42,816 nt of DNA from Bacillota bacterium (GCA_021847575.1 JAJZQO010000016.1:1-42816), one strand, 5' to 3'. Counted from the stretch's first letter, positions 11,412 through 19,875 are shown. Program-made: numbers and translations. Notes: generated from the letters alone by a model not told the origin.

Positions 11412-11857
11412 TGCGGCCACCAAAGACGCGCGAGCGCCGATGCGGCCGCGTCGCCGCGGGCTTCGAGGGTCGCCAATCGGCTGCCCCCCTGACCGCTTAG
11501 CCCAACATCGAGCCTCTCCGCCGGCCAGTCTCCCTCGGCGCGCTCGGGCCACTCCACGAGCAGCACTGCGTCGGGCGCCATGATCTCCTCCATGTCGAAC
11601 TCCCTCAGATCGGCCGTGCCAAGACGGTAGAGATCCAAGTGGTAGAGCTTTCCCGGATAGGCCTGCAGGAGCGTGAAGGTGGGACTGGGCGCGTACGCGA
11701 TGCCTGTCCGCGCTTCGATGAAGCCCTGGCAAAGCGTTGTCTTGCCGGCGCCCAGGTCGCCGCGCAGCAGGACGCAGATCCCGCCCTGCACGGCCGCCGC
11801 CAGTGCTCGCCCGAGGGCGCGCGTCGCATCGGGTCCGTCGAGTTCGATCCGCCTCAT
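11408..11857 (-). CDS. tsaE: tRNA threonylcarbamoyladenosine biosynthesis ATPase TsaE
   Basis: TsaE is the small P-loop ATPase that resets the TsaBD complex after each t6A modification. The 149 residues contain the Walker A motif GDLGAGKTT, the family motif APSPTFTLLQ, HLDLYRL, and the MEEIMAPDAVLLVEWPERA stretch with the Walker B-like acidic residue and the tryptophan typical of YjeE proteins. The ATG overlaps the thiL stop (ATGA) and the stop overlaps the tsaB start (GTGA). Confidence 0.95.
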   Translation of the reverse strand: MRRIELDGPDATRALGRALAAAVQGGICVLLRGDLGAGKTTLCQGFIEARTGIAYAPSPTFTLLQAYPGKLYHLDLYRLGTADLREFDMEEIMAPDAVLLVEWPERAEGDWPAERLDVGLSGQGGSRLATLEARGDAAASALARLWWPQ

Positions 11858-12804
11858 GCTCCGCCCCCGCCGAAATGGTCGTAGCCGCTGGCCGCGAGCG
11901 GCTCGACGGTCTTGCCGCGCCGCACCCTGAGGCCGCTCGCCCTGCCCTGGACCAGGCCGATCGCCGTGCAGCGCGGGATGTCACCGCCCATGCGCGCGAT
12001 CCGCTCAAGGAGGTCCCCTGGCCCCGTGAACACGAGCTCGTAGTCCTCGCCGCCACCATAAGCGTAGCGCAGCGCAGTGCTCCTGGGAACGTCGCCGACC
12101 AGGGGCAATGCCCCCTCGTCCACTTCGACCCCGACCGACGAAGCCTCCGCGATCGCCTTGAGTTCCGGGTAGAGCCCGTCCGAAACATCGGCGCATGCCG
12201 TCGCGCCGACCAAGGACAGGACGCGGCCAAGTTCGAGGCGCGGCAAGGGGCGCAAAAAGCGGTCCACCGCAGGGCCCGTGCCGCCCTGACGGGCGAGTTC
12301 GAGCCCCCGCGCGGCAAGTCCGAGGGTTCCCGAGCAGTAGACCACGTCACCCGGGCAGGCCCCGCTGCGTGTGACGGGCCTGCTGGTCGCGGCGAACACG
12401 GTCAGCGACACGAAGGGTGTCGGCGCAAAGACGGTGTCGCCCCCGGCGAGTTCGGCGCCGCACGCGGACGCGCACTCCCGCATGCCCAGATAGAGCTCCT
12501 GGGCGTCCTCCAGCGAGAAGTCCGCGGGCAGCCCCGCCGCCACCGTGTAGCGCGCCGGACCGTCCGCACCGCTTGCGGCCAGGTCCGAGAGCGCTCCCGC
12601 CAGAGCCCGGAAACCGATGTCCCGCCAAGACATGAAGGCGGGGTCGAAATGCACTCCAGCCACCATCGCGTCGGTGCTGACCAGCATCTTGGGCCCCATC
12701 GGCTGCAAGAGGGCGCAGTCGTCCAGCAAGCCGAGCCCTTCCGAACCGGCGAACTGCCTCAGTCCCTCGATGAAGCGCCCCTCGCCGACATCCCGAAGCC
12801 GCAT
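11854..12804 (-). CDS. thiL: Thiamine-monophosphate kinase ThiL
   Basis: ThiL phosphorylates thiamine monophosphate to the active cofactor thiamine diphosphate. The 316-residue protein is a PurM-like ATPase with DDCALL, the STDAMVAGVHFD motif, the FRALAGALSDLAASGA helix, GGDTV, the ACADVSDGL block and GGEDYELVF. These cover the metal, nucleotide and substrate sites. I choose the ATG at 12802-12804 (MRLRDVGEGRF) because family members begin just before the conserved GE-F segment. An in-frame ATG ten codons upstream at 12834 is also possible and has only a weak ribosome site. The gene heads the tsa operon and is divergent from the uncharacterised gene at 12871. No other thiamine gene is present. 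Confidence 0.93.
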   Translation of the reverse strand: MRLRDVGEGRFIEGLRQFAGSEGLGLLDDCALLQPMGPKMLVSTDAMVAGVHFDPAFMSWRDIGFRALAGALSDLAASGADGPARYTVAAGLPADFSLEDAQELYLGMRECASACGAELAGGDTVFAPTPFVSLTVFAATSRPVTRSGACPGDVVYCSGTLGLAARGLELARQGGTGPAVDRFLRPLPRLELGRVLSLVGATACADVSDGLYPELKAIAEASSVGVEVDEGALPLVGDVPRSTALRYAYGGGEDYELVFTGPGDLLERIARMGGDIPRCTAIGLVQGRASGLRVRRGKTVEPLAASGYDHFGGGGA

Positions 12805-12870
12805 CGCCGCGCCCCCCGAAAGGTTTTCCCCCATAGGCCGCCAAATCCCTTGCTTGTGGAAGGTGCACAT

Positions 12871-13656
12871 TTGCGGCTCGGCCTCTACCCCGCCCCACTC
12901 GCCCGGCATCGGCCTCCCGACGTCCTCGCGGGGGTCGACATCGTCGCAGGCGACGACCTGGAGGACATCCTGGCGGCTGAGCCTTCGCTTCTCGCCGCGC
13001 TCTACCTGCCTGGAGACGTCACGCCCGACCTGCCGCCGCTCTATGCGCTGGGCCCTGCCCTCTGGCGGGACCCGCCCAGGCCGCTCGCCGGCGCCGCTCA
13101 GGGTGGGCAGCGCGGCGTGGCGGCGCGGGCCCTCGAGACGCTGGGCGGCCTCGTTGCCGAGGGACCATTGCCACCCAGTCCGCGTCCACTCCGGTTGCAC
13201 GCCTTGCGGGAGGCCCTGGGACAGGGCACCGTCGCCATTGCGGGCGGCGGGCGCGTCGGACGGGCCGTGCAATCGCTGGCGCGAGGCGCCAAGGTCCGCG
13301 CGAGCCTCATCTCCGACCATGCGGCTAAGCCGCTGCGCCCTGTGCCCTGGCAGCGCGCCAGCGCTGTCCTGGCGAGCGCGCAGGCCGTGGTCTGGGCGGC
13401 GGACAGGGCCTTGGCCCCCTTCCTCGACAGTCTGGGGCAGACGGCTGTCCTTGTCGTCGTGTCCGAACTGTCGGACGCGGACAGGCTGGCCGTGCTCGGC
13501 TCGCTCGATCGCCGCCAGGCGACCGCCCTCGCCGTCTACCGCCCGCTGGAACTGCCGCAAGACGAGCGACTCGTGGTCCTCAGCGATTCCCCTCGCCGCC
13601 AGGCTCAGGCGATGGCGAGCCTGTGGCGTCATCTTGCGCAGCCGCCGTCTGCATAA
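12871..13656 (+). CDS. Uncharacterised protein, possible Rossmann/DprA-like fold
   Basis: I do not recognise this 261-residue protein. Coding character is good: a long frame with strong G/C third positions, balanced Ala/Leu/Val/Asp content, and no better frame opposite. The TTG at 12871 has GGAAGG 7 bases upstream; TTG and GTG codons a little earlier are weaker alternatives. An early LAGVDIVAGDDLEDIL segment precedes a proline-rich middle. Then comes a glycine-rich loop, TVAIAGGGRVGRAVQSLARG, that could bind a nucleotide. After it the order of ASLISDHAAKP, PWQRASAVLASAQAVVWAADRA and TAVLVVVSE loosely recalls the second half of DprA/LOG-type Rossmann domains. That likeness is weak and may be chance. 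The gene stands alone on the plus strand, head-to-head with thiL, and its last 77 bases overlap the udg gene tail-to-tail. Confidence 0.7.
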   Translation: MRLGLYPAPLARHRPPDVLAGVDIVAGDDLEDILAAEPSLLAALYLPGDVTPDLPPLYALGPALWRDPPRPLAGAAQGGQRGVAARALETLGGLVAEGPLPPSPRPLRLHALREALGQGTVAIAGGGRVGRAVQSLARGAKVRASLISDHAAKPLRPVPWQRASAVLASAQAVVWAADRALAPFLDSLGQTAVLVVVSELSDADRLAVLGSLDRRQATALAVYRPLELPQDERLVVLSDSPRRQAQAMASLWRHLAQPPSA

Positions 13657-14200
13657 GCCGAAAGTCCGCCACGATACGCTGGAAATCGTGCCACACCGGG
13701 CGTTTGCGCGTGGGGTCGCGCAGGAGTGCGGCCGGATGGAAGGTGGGGTAGAATGCCCTGCCTGCCTGCTCGAGTCGCTGGCCGCGCATGGCGGTGATGC
13801 CGGCCCTGGGCCCGAAGAAGGCCTTGAGCGCGGTTGCACCCAGCAGCACCACGATCGGCGGGTCGATGGTCTCGAGCACCGATTCGCGATGCACCCGGCA
13901 GGCTTCCATCTCGGCGGGCAACGGGACCCGATTGCCGGGAGGGCGGCAGAGCACTGTGTTGGTGATGAAGACGTCGTCCTCGGAGAGCCCCACCGCAGCG
14001 AGTATCTTCGCCAGGAGCTGGCCGGCCGCGCCGACGAAGGGCAGGCCCTCGCGATCCTCGTCGCGTCCCGGCCCCTCCCCGATCAGCACGATCGAGGCCC
14101 TCGGGTTGCCGCGGCCGAACACCACCTGCGTGCGCGTCTCGTGCAGGGGACAGCGGGTGCACCCAAGGGCCCGCGAACGGATCGCCCCGAGGTCAGCCAT
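13580..14200 (-). CDS. Family 4 (UDGa-type) uracil-DNA glycosylase with iron-sulfur cluster
   Basis: The enzyme removes uracil produced by cytosine deamination from DNA. The 206-residue protein starts with a CTRCPLHETR pair of cysteines and has a second pair in VLCRPP and EAC, the four ligands of the Fe-S cluster typical of family 4. Motif GEGPGRDEDREGLPFVG is the catalytic and uracil-binding loop, and FHPAALLRDP is the DNA-intercalating His motif. Residues after about 182 are low-complexity, not conserved, and are encoded in the region overlapping the convergent gene at 12871-13656. It starts 3 bases after the dppA stop, so it belongs to that operon. Confidence 0.93.
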   Translation of the reverse strand: MADLGAIRSRALGCTRCPLHETRTQVVFGRGNPRASIVLIGEGPGRDEDREGLPFVGAAGQLLAKILAAVGLSEDDVFITNTVLCRPPGNRVPLPAEMEACRVHRESVLETIDPPIVVLLGATALKAFFGPRAGITAMRGQRLEQAGRAFYPTFHPAALLRDPTRKRPVWHDFQRIVADFRLMQTAAAQDDATGSPSPEPGGEGNR

Positions 14201-14203
14201 GGC

Positions 14204-15019
14204 TCAGAGCGATCCGGAAGCCAGCGTGACCAGGGTCCTGAAGGCCCGGTAAACCTCGCGGAAGTTCTTGTGCCTGAAGGCGACGGTCAGGGCGTCCACG
14301 CGCTCGGCGCCCGGGCAAATCGCCGCCGTCTGAGCCTGGCCCGGATTCGTGAAGCGGATCTTGATCTCCGGGTTCTCGGGCGCGAGGAGCGGCTGCATCG
14401 CCGCGTGCTCGCGCACCGCCATCTCGGCCGCCTGGCGAATTGCGGCCCTTGCCGCTTCTGCGCTGCGCGAGAGCGAGCCGTAGCGGCCCCGCGCCTCCTT
14501 GACCTGGGCATAGCGCGCCCACGGCACGATGTCCTTGGTCTCCGCCTCCAGCACGTCGTCGCCGCTCACCATGGCGACACTCACGCCGAACGTGCCCGCC
14601 CACATGGCGTTGAGGCCGAGTTCGCCCACCTTGCGACCCGAGATCTCCACCTGCTGCACCGTAAGGTTGTAGGTGTGGGCCAGGGTCGAGGGGCTGCCCG
14701 CCATGGCGTGGTAGCCGGTGCAGAGCATGAGGTCGTAGGCGTCCGACAACCCATCCACCATGCTGCCGGCCTTGGGTGAGCCGCTCAGGACGAGAGCCCT
14801 CGGGTCCATCTCGTCGAGTGGCAGGTTGCGCATGCCGTCGTGCGAGTCGTTGACCACGACCGTCGTGGCGCCGCCGGCGAACGCGCCTTCGATCGCCGCG
14901 TTCACCTCGCCCACCATCAGCCGGCGCGCGATGTCGTAGTCCTGCTCGCCAGGATTCGTCATCACCCAACCCGTGACGCCAGCGGTGCCTTCCATGTCCG
15001 CGGAGATGTACACCTTCAT
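14204..15019 (-). CDS. dppA: D-aminopeptidase DppA (peptidase family M55)
   Basis: DppA is a zinc-dependent, ring-shaped aminopeptidase that releases D-amino acids such as D-Ala from D-Ala-D-Ala; in Bacillus it is linked to scavenging of peptidoglycan peptides. The 271-residue protein matches Bacillus DppA at its ligand positions: Asp8 and Glu10 (ISADMEG), His60 (NDSHDG), His104 (GYHAMAG) and Glu133 (VGEL). His115 is at the catalytic position. The ATG at 15017-15019 has GGGAGG 10 bases upstream. It lies between an asparaginase II-family gene and udg, downstream of alr, which suits recycling of D-alanyl peptides. Confidence 0.95.
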   Translation of the reverse strand: MKVYISADMEGTAGVTGWVMTNPGEQDYDIARRLMVGEVNAAIEGAFAGGATTVVVNDSHDGMRNLPLDEMDPRALVLSGSPKAGSMVDGLSDAYDLMLCTGYHAMAGSPSTLAHTYNLTVQQVEISGRKVGELGLNAMWAGTFGVSVAMVSGDDVLEAETKDIVPWARYAQVKEARGRYGSLSRSAEAARAAIRQAAEMAVREHAAMQPLLAPENPEIKIRFTNPGQAQTAAICPGAERVDALTVAFRHKNFREVYRAFRTLVTLASGSL

Positions 15020-15045
15020 CCTGCGCTCGCCTCCCCGGAATTCGT

Positions 15046-16059
15046 TCAGACAGCAGACTTGAACTGGAACCTGGCGGCGACCCGCCCGACCTCGCGCCCG
15101 GCAAAGTTGTGCTGCGGGCCGCCCTGCCAGGCCGCGAGTTCCTCGGCCTGGTGATCGTCGATCATGCCCGCCTGGCGGAGGCTCTCCACCAGCGCAGGCG
15201 CGACGCCCCGCGACTGGCCGTCTTCGAGCTTGATCGCGAGGCCGATCCCCCGGGCGATGTCGCCGACGCCGAAGACGGCCTCGGCCCCAGTCTTCGCCAC
15301 AAGGTTGCCACCGCCAACGCGCATGATGTCCACGCCCACCCTGTGGCGCCCTGCGATCAGGTACGGGTGCTCGAGCATGGCGGCGCGGACGCGCGCCGCG
15401 GCGTCCCTCAGTTCGGGCCTGAGCTCCGTCGGGTCTGCGAGGCGGGCGTAGCCGACCGCCATGGCCCGCAGGGGCACCCCGAAGACGGGCGCGCTGCAGC
15501 CGTCGATGCCGACGGCGATCTCCTCCTCGGCCACGCCGCACATCTCGGCGATGATGCGGCGGACGAGGCGCTGTCCGGGAGCCTCGGGCTCCAGGTAGCG
15601 GCGCGTGTCGCTGCCGAGGACCTGAGCCACCCCGAGCATCGCCGCGTGCTTGCCCGAGCAGTTGTTGTGCAGGGCAGTCGGCGCTTCGCCCCGCCTGCGC
15701 AACTCTTCATTCGCCTCGTGGTCCGAAGGCGGGTGGATGCCGCACTGCAGGTCCTCGACGCTCTTGCCGACCAGCGACATTAGGTGCAGCACCTGCTGCA
15801 CGTGGACGCTCTCGGCTGTGTGACTGGCCGTCGCGATAGCCAGGTCGGCCGATGTCATGCCGAAGCGGTCGGCCGCGCCGCTCATCACCACGGCCATCGT
15901 CTGGAACGGCTTTGCCGACGAGCGCAGGTAGATGCGCCGCTCGGGATCGCCGACGAAATGCGTGAGTCGACCGTGTCGGTCCGCTACAGCCACGTGCCCC
16001 CAGTGCCTGCTCTCGACAACATTGCCCCGCCAGACCTCGACCAGCAGTTCAGCGTCCAC
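15046..16059 (-). CDS. L-asparaginase II family protein
   Basis: The 337-residue protein belongs to the Asparaginase_II family (the Rhizobium-type, unrelated to E. coli AnsA/AnsB). It has the family features LRSSAKPFQ near the N-terminus, SHTAE, the HNNCSGKHAAML block, GIDGCSAPVFGVPL, and KTGAEAVFGVG near the C-terminus, where Ser, Lys and Cys side chains form the unusual active site. The predicted reaction is asparagine to aspartate plus ammonia, but substrate breadth in the family is little known. The GTG at 16057-16059 has a perfect AGGAGG 9 bases upstream and overlaps the preceding amidase gene by 11 bases. Confidence 0.9.
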   Translation of the reverse strand: MDAELLVEVWRGNVVESRHWGHVAVADRHGRLTHFVGDPERRIYLRSSAKPFQTMAVVMSGAADRFGMTSADLAIATASHTAESVHVQQVLHLMSLVGKSVEDLQCGIHPPSDHEANEELRRRGEAPTALHNNCSGKHAAMLGVAQVLGSDTRRYLEPEAPGQRLVRRIIAEMCGVAEEEIAVGIDGCSAPVFGVPLRAMAVGYARLADPTELRPELRDAAARVRAAMLEHPYLIAGRHRVGVDIMRVGGGNLVAKTGAEAVFGVGDIARGIGLAIKLEDGQSRGVAPALVESLRQAGMIDDHQAEELAAWQGGPQHNFAGREVGRVAARFQFKSAV

Positions 16060-16765
16060 GCGATGCGACCTCCTGTGCGGCACCCACCAGCGATCGGAAC
16101 AGCGCCAGCGCGACCGGGTCCTCCTGCCACAGGCCCTCCGGGTGCCACTGGACTGCGAGCCAGAACGGGTGACCGGGATCCTCGAACGCCTCCAGGACGC
16201 CGTCCGGTGCCACGGCGCAAGCGGCGGCGCCCGGCGGCAACCTGCGCACCGACTGGTGGTGGAACGAATTGACGCGCAGCGTCTCGCCGCCGGCGATCGC
16301 GGCGAGCCTGGACCCGGCCGTGACCGTGACGACGTGGCTCCTGTGCGATCTCGGCGCGCGCTGGGCGTGCTGGAGGGTATCGGGTTTCTGGCTCGGCAGG
16401 TCCTGGTAGAGATCACCGCCGAGGGCCACCGCCATCAGCTGGCAGCCGCGGCAGATGCCGAGGGACGGAATGCCGTGCCGGTAGGCCGCCCGGCACAGCT
16501 CCACCTCGAAGCTGTCCCGGCGCGGGCTCACTTCGCCGAGTCCAGGCAGCGGCGCCTCGCCGAAATAGGACGGGTCGAGATCGACCCCTCCTGTGAAAAG
16601 GATGCCGTCGAGCCGACTCAGCAGTTCTCGCGCCGTCGCTTCGCTCCCGCCCAGCAGCACGGGCACGCCGCCGGCCGCCTCGATCGCCTCGAGATAGCTC
16701 AGGTTGAGCTGCAGCCTGTCAGCTTGCTCATCGATGCTGCAGGTGATACCGATCAGTGGGGTCAT
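16049..16765 (-). CDS. Class I glutamine amidotransferase-like gamma-glutamyl hydrolase (peptidase C26, PuuD-like)
   Basis: The 238-residue protein resembles PuuD, which cleaves gamma-glutamyl-GABA, and related gamma-glutamyl amidases. The nucleophile elbow is GICRGCQLMAVALGG with the catalytic Cys, and the His-Glu pair is in VQWHPEG. The N-terminal PLIGITCSID and ILFTGGVDLDPSYF segments are typical of the family. I prefer the ATG at 16765 over that at 16774 because TAGGA is 8 bases from the former and touches the latter. Neighbouring asparaginase, DppA and alanine racemase suggest use of glutamyl or D-amino peptides rather than putrescine, whose other Puu genes are absent. Confidence 0.88.
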   Translation of the reverse strand: MTPLIGITCSIDEQADRLQLNLSYLEAIEAAGGVPVLLGGSEATARELLSRLDGILFTGGVDLDPSYFGEAPLPGLGEVSPRRDSFEVELCRAAYRHGIPSLGICRGCQLMAVALGGDLYQDLPSQKPDTLQHAQRAPRSHRSHVVTVTAGSRLAAIAGGETLRVNSFHHQSVRRLPPGAAACAVAPDGVLEAFEDPGHPFWLAVQWHPEGLWQEDPVALALFRSLVGAAQEVASRGR

Positions 16766-16794
16766 GGCCACCATCCTAGGCTTAGGATTTCGCT

Positions 16795-17910
16795 TCAGCT
16801 GCGCGGACGGTAGATGCGCGGCAGGCGCGTGCTCATCCCGGTGACGATCTCGTAGTTGATCGTGCCGATGATGCCCGCAAGTTCCTCCGCTGTCACCTCA
16901 CGGTCCTTCTGCCGGCCCATCAGGACCGCCTCGTCGCCTACCGACACCGGGAAATCGCTGTCGACGGCGACGGTCGTCTGATCCATGGAGATGCGTCCCG
17001 CGACCCGCCAGTGCATGCCACCGATCAGCACGCGCGCCCTTCCCGAGAGGCCCCGCCTGTAGCCGTCTGCGTAGCCGATGCCCAGTGTCACGATCTGCAC
17101 CTCGCGCTCCGCGACATATGTCTGGCCGTAGCCTACCGGCGTTCCCTTCGGCACGCGCTTGACGAAATTCACGTGCGCATGCAGGGACATCACGGGCTGC
17201 AGGCCCTTGGGCGGCGCGCCGACACCGTCGGGGTTCAAGCCGTACATGGCGATGCCTGTCCGCACCAGGTTCGTGCCGGCAGCTTCGTAGCCGCTCACGG
17301 TGCCGGCGGAGTTGAGGATGTGGCGCCAGGGCGGCAGGAGCGACGCCTTCTCGAGGCGGGCGAGAGCGGCCTGGAAGAGCCCGATCTGCCTGCGGCTGAA
17401 GGCCTCGTCCTGCCCCGCGGACGACAGGTGCGAGAACACCCCTTCGAAACGCAGGTGCTCGCTGCGCGCGACACGACCGGCAAGGTCCACGGCGTCCTGC
17501 GGCCTGGCGCCGATCCGGCCCATCCCGGAGTCGAGCTTGAGCTGGACGCTGAGGGCCCGCCCAGCCCTGGCCGCCGCGTGGCTCGCCTGCTCGATCGCGA
17601 CCGGATCGGAGACCGTGACGCTGACGTTGTGGCGGGCGCACGTCTCATACTCGTCGGGACGCAGGTGGCCGAGGATGAGTATGGGCGCCACGATGCCCGC
17701 ATGCCGGATCTCCTCGGCCTCGGTCTGCGTCGCCACGCCAAGCCACTGCGCGCCGGCCTGGAGCGCGACCTGCGCCACGGGAACGGCGCCGTGGCCGTAG
17801 GCGTTGGCCTTGACGACCGCCATCAGCTTGCGCTCCCCTGCGGCGCGGCTGAGGAACTCGACGTTGAGCGCGAGGCGCCTCAGGTCCACCTCGAGAAAGG
17901 CGCTACGCAT
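16795..17910 (-). CDS. alr: Alanine racemase
   Basis: Alr interconverts L- and D-alanine and supplies D-Ala to peptidoglycan. The 371-residue PLP enzyme has its Schiff-base Lys34 in AVVKANAYGHG, the LKLDSGMGRIG block, NSAGT, RTGIAMYGLNP and the IGYADGYRRG block with the catalytic Tyr of the partner subunit, followed by AGRISMDQTTV. The ATG at 17910 overlaps the nnr stop by 8 bases; another in-frame ATG two codons earlier is possible. The acpS-nnr-alr order is common in Bacillota and Actinobacteria. The downstream C26 amidase follows by 28 bases. Confidence 0.96.
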   Translation of the reverse strand: MRSAFLEVDLRRLALNVEFLSRAAGERKLMAVVKANAYGHGAVPVAQVALQAGAQWLGVATQTEAEEIRHAGIVAPILILGHLRPDEYETCARHNVSVTVSDPVAIEQASHAAARAGRALSVQLKLDSGMGRIGARPQDAVDLAGRVARSEHLRFEGVFSHLSSAGQDEAFSRRQIGLFQAALARLEKASLLPPWRHILNSAGTVSGYEAAGTNLVRTGIAMYGLNPDGVGAPPKGLQPVMSLHAHVNFVKRVPKGTPVGYGQTYVAEREVQIVTLGIGYADGYRRGLSGRARVLIGGMHWRVAGRISMDQTTVAVDSDFPVSVGDEAVLMGRQKDREVTAEELAGIIGTINYEIVTGMSTRLPRIYRPRS

Positions 17911-19405
17911 CAGCATACCCCCCAAGCGGCAGCGGCAGGAGATCGGCGATCTCGCTCGCGAGACCGCCGCGCGGCTGCCTGCGCCTGAAAAGCGCCCCCG
18001 CCTGCGCGTGCGCCCATGCCGCGCGCTCCGCCGCATCACGAGCCGAGCTACCCTGCGCCAACTGTGCGCCGAGCGCACCACTCAGCACATCGCCAGTACC
18101 TCCCGTCGCGAGTTCCGGCCCGCCGCCCTCGATGACCGCAACCCGGCCCCACGGCGCCGCAACGAACGTGGGGTGGCCCTTCAGCAGCACCACGGCACCG
18201 CTCCTTTCGGCGATCTCGCGCGCCGCCCGCAGGCGCGCCGGGGCATCGTCGGCGACAGAGCGGCCCAGGAGCCTCGACGCCTCGCCGACGTGTGGCGTCA
18301 GCACCGTCGGACCCGGTCGCCGACGCAGCAGTCCGATCCTGCCCAGGACGGGCCTGAGGCCGTCCGCGTCCAGCACGAGCGGGCGATGCAGGCCGAGGTA
18401 GAGATCGAGCCACGCCGCCTGCCCGGCGTCGTCCATCCGATCGAGTCCCGGGCCGATCACCACGGCAGACGCGTCGCGGAACGTTTCCGCGTCCAGGGCG
18501 GCCGCGTCGATCACCCCCGTCGTGCCCCTCGCCTGCAGCTGACGGGCTATCACTTCAGGCAGCGCGGCGGCGTGCCGCAGCACCTGATCGACGCTCGCGA
18601 GCACGGTGAGCCCGCTGCCGCCCCTGAGGGCGCCGCGCGCTGCCAGCCAGGCGGCACCGGGGTAGTGGGCGCTGCCGGCGACGATCACGGTCCGTCCATA
18701 GGCGCCCTTGCCCGAGGTCGGCGCAGCGTCGGCGGGGCTCAGATGGTCGATGCGTTCCATGCCGACGTCGTCCAGCAGATCGGGCAGAAGTCCGAGGGGC
18801 TCGAGCACGATCTCGCCGCAGTAGTCCCTGCCGGGCCAGAAGAGGTGACCCGGCTTGAGGGCGCCCAGCGCGACCGTGCAGCTGGCGCGCACCGCGGTGC
18901 CCGCGAGCCGGCCCGTGTCGGCGTGCACGCCCGAGGGAAGGTCCGCCGCGACCACCGGCACCCCTGTCGCGGCGAGGTACGCGACCGCCCGCGCCGCGTC
19001 GCCCGCGAGGTCGCGGGCCAGGGATGTCCCGAACATCGCGTCGATCGCGGCGTCGAAGCGTCCCGGCGGGGTGCCGGACGACAGGTTCCAGGCGACGCGC
19101 GCTGAGCCCTGCACGCGCAGCCACTGCTCCTTGGCCGCGCCGCGCAACCGCTCCGGATCCGCGATCAGCCACACGTGCACCTCCGCCCCGCTGCCGAGCA
19201 GGTGGCGTGCAGCCGTCAAGCCGTCGCCGCCGTTCTGTCCCGGCCCGGCCAGCACGAGCACGCGCGGCCGCGGCGACGCCGCATGCCGCAACACGGCCTG
19301 CGCGAGCGCATGGCCGGCAGTCTCCATCAGGACGAGGCTCGTCAGGCCCTGCGCCGCGGCCTTTTCCTCCACCAAGCGCATCTCCGCCGCAGTCGTCACC
19401 TTCAT
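17903..19405 (-). CDS. nnr: Bifunctional NAD(P)H-hydrate repair enzyme Nnr (epimerase and dehydratase)
   Basis: Nnr repairs damaged NADH/NADPH hydrates: the N-terminal YjeF domain epimerises them and the C-terminal domain dehydrates the S form with ADP or ATP. The 500 residues show both halves. The first 215 or so include GPGQNGGDGLTAARHLL and a Rossmann-like fold. The rest is ribokinase-like, with KGAYGRTVIVAGSAHYPGAA, VIGPGLDR, LTPHVGEASRLLG, LKGHPTFVA and the nucleotide-binding ATGGTGDVLSGALGAQL. The ATG overlaps the acpS stop (ATGA), and the stop (TAG) overlaps the alr start. Confidence 0.95.
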   Translation of the reverse strand: MKVTTAAEMRLVEEKAAAQGLTSLVLMETAGHALAQAVLRHAASPRPRVLVLAGPGQNGGDGLTAARHLLGSGAEVHVWLIADPERLRGAAKEQWLRVQGSARVAWNLSSGTPPGRFDAAIDAMFGTSLARDLAGDAARAVAYLAATGVPVVAADLPSGVHADTGRLAGTAVRASCTVALGALKPGHLFWPGRDYCGEIVLEPLGLLPDLLDDVGMERIDHLSPADAAPTSGKGAYGRTVIVAGSAHYPGAAWLAARGALRGGSGLTVLASVDQVLRHAAALPEVIARQLQARGTTGVIDAAALDAETFRDASAVVIGPGLDRMDDAGQAAWLDLYLGLHRPLVLDADGLRPVLGRIGLLRRRPGPTVLTPHVGEASRLLGRSVADDAPARLRAAREIAERSGAVVLLKGHPTFVAAPWGRVAVIEGGGPELATGGTGDVLSGALGAQLAQGSSARDAAERAAWAHAQAGALFRRRQPRGGLASEIADLLPLPLGGYADA

Positions 19406-19770
19406 GTCTCGATCACCACCATAGCCACCGCATACTCGCGTTCGTGCGCCAGGCTCAGATGCCAGCGAACGGCTCCAGCGGCGCGGGCAAGGTCGAGCAG
19501 ACCTCCCTGCAGTTCAAGCCGCGGCGGGCCGCCGTGGCCGCCGAGCACACGCGCGTCCTGCCAGCCTGTCCCGCCGGCGCCCTCTCCGACCGCCTTGCGC
19601 GCTGCCTCCTTGGCCGCGAAGCGCGCCGCGAGGGAGGCCATCTCACCTGGCCCCCGGGCGCTCTCCAGCTCGTCGGGCGCAAACAGCCGCCGGCGCAAGC
19701 CGGGATGCCGCTCGAGAGCCCGCCGCAGGCGTTGGATTTCGACGAGGTCGACGCCGATGCCCACAATCAA
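19402..19770 (-). CDS. acpS: Holo-[acyl-carrier-protein] synthase AcpS
   Basis: AcpS transfers 4'-phosphopantetheine from CoA to the acyl carrier protein. The 122-residue protein has the conserved GVDLVEIQRL motif with the metal-binding Asp and the FAAKEAARKAVG motif with Glu and Lys, and ends with HLSLAHEREYAVAMVVIE. The TTG at 19768-19770 is chosen because GGGAGG lies 7 bases upstream and the protein then has the family length. A GTG two codons later is an alternative. It is the first gene of the acpS-nnr-alr run and is divergent from menF; I found no convincing promoter for it in the 140-base gap. Confidence 0.93.
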   Translation of the reverse strand: MIVGIGVDLVEIQRLRRALERHPGLRRRLFAPDELESARGPGEMASLAARFAAKEAARKAVGEGAGGTGWQDARVLGGHGGPPRLELQGGLLDLARAAGAVRWHLSLAHEREYAVAMVVIET

Positions 19771-19875
19771 CTCGAGGCCTCCCGGCTGTTCGTCGCCTGC
19801 GCATTGTGATCCCGCCCGCCCCAACCCGCGTCGTTCGGGAAATCCGCCTTTGGCACCTGCCGACCTGGCATGCGA

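Noticed and set aside
12835-13839. Extension of the thiL frame upstream on the minus strand
   Set aside because: The extra 335 residues have no similarity, unusual Gln/Arg/His composition, and lie opposite the better-coded gene at 12871-13656. ThiL already has full length without them.
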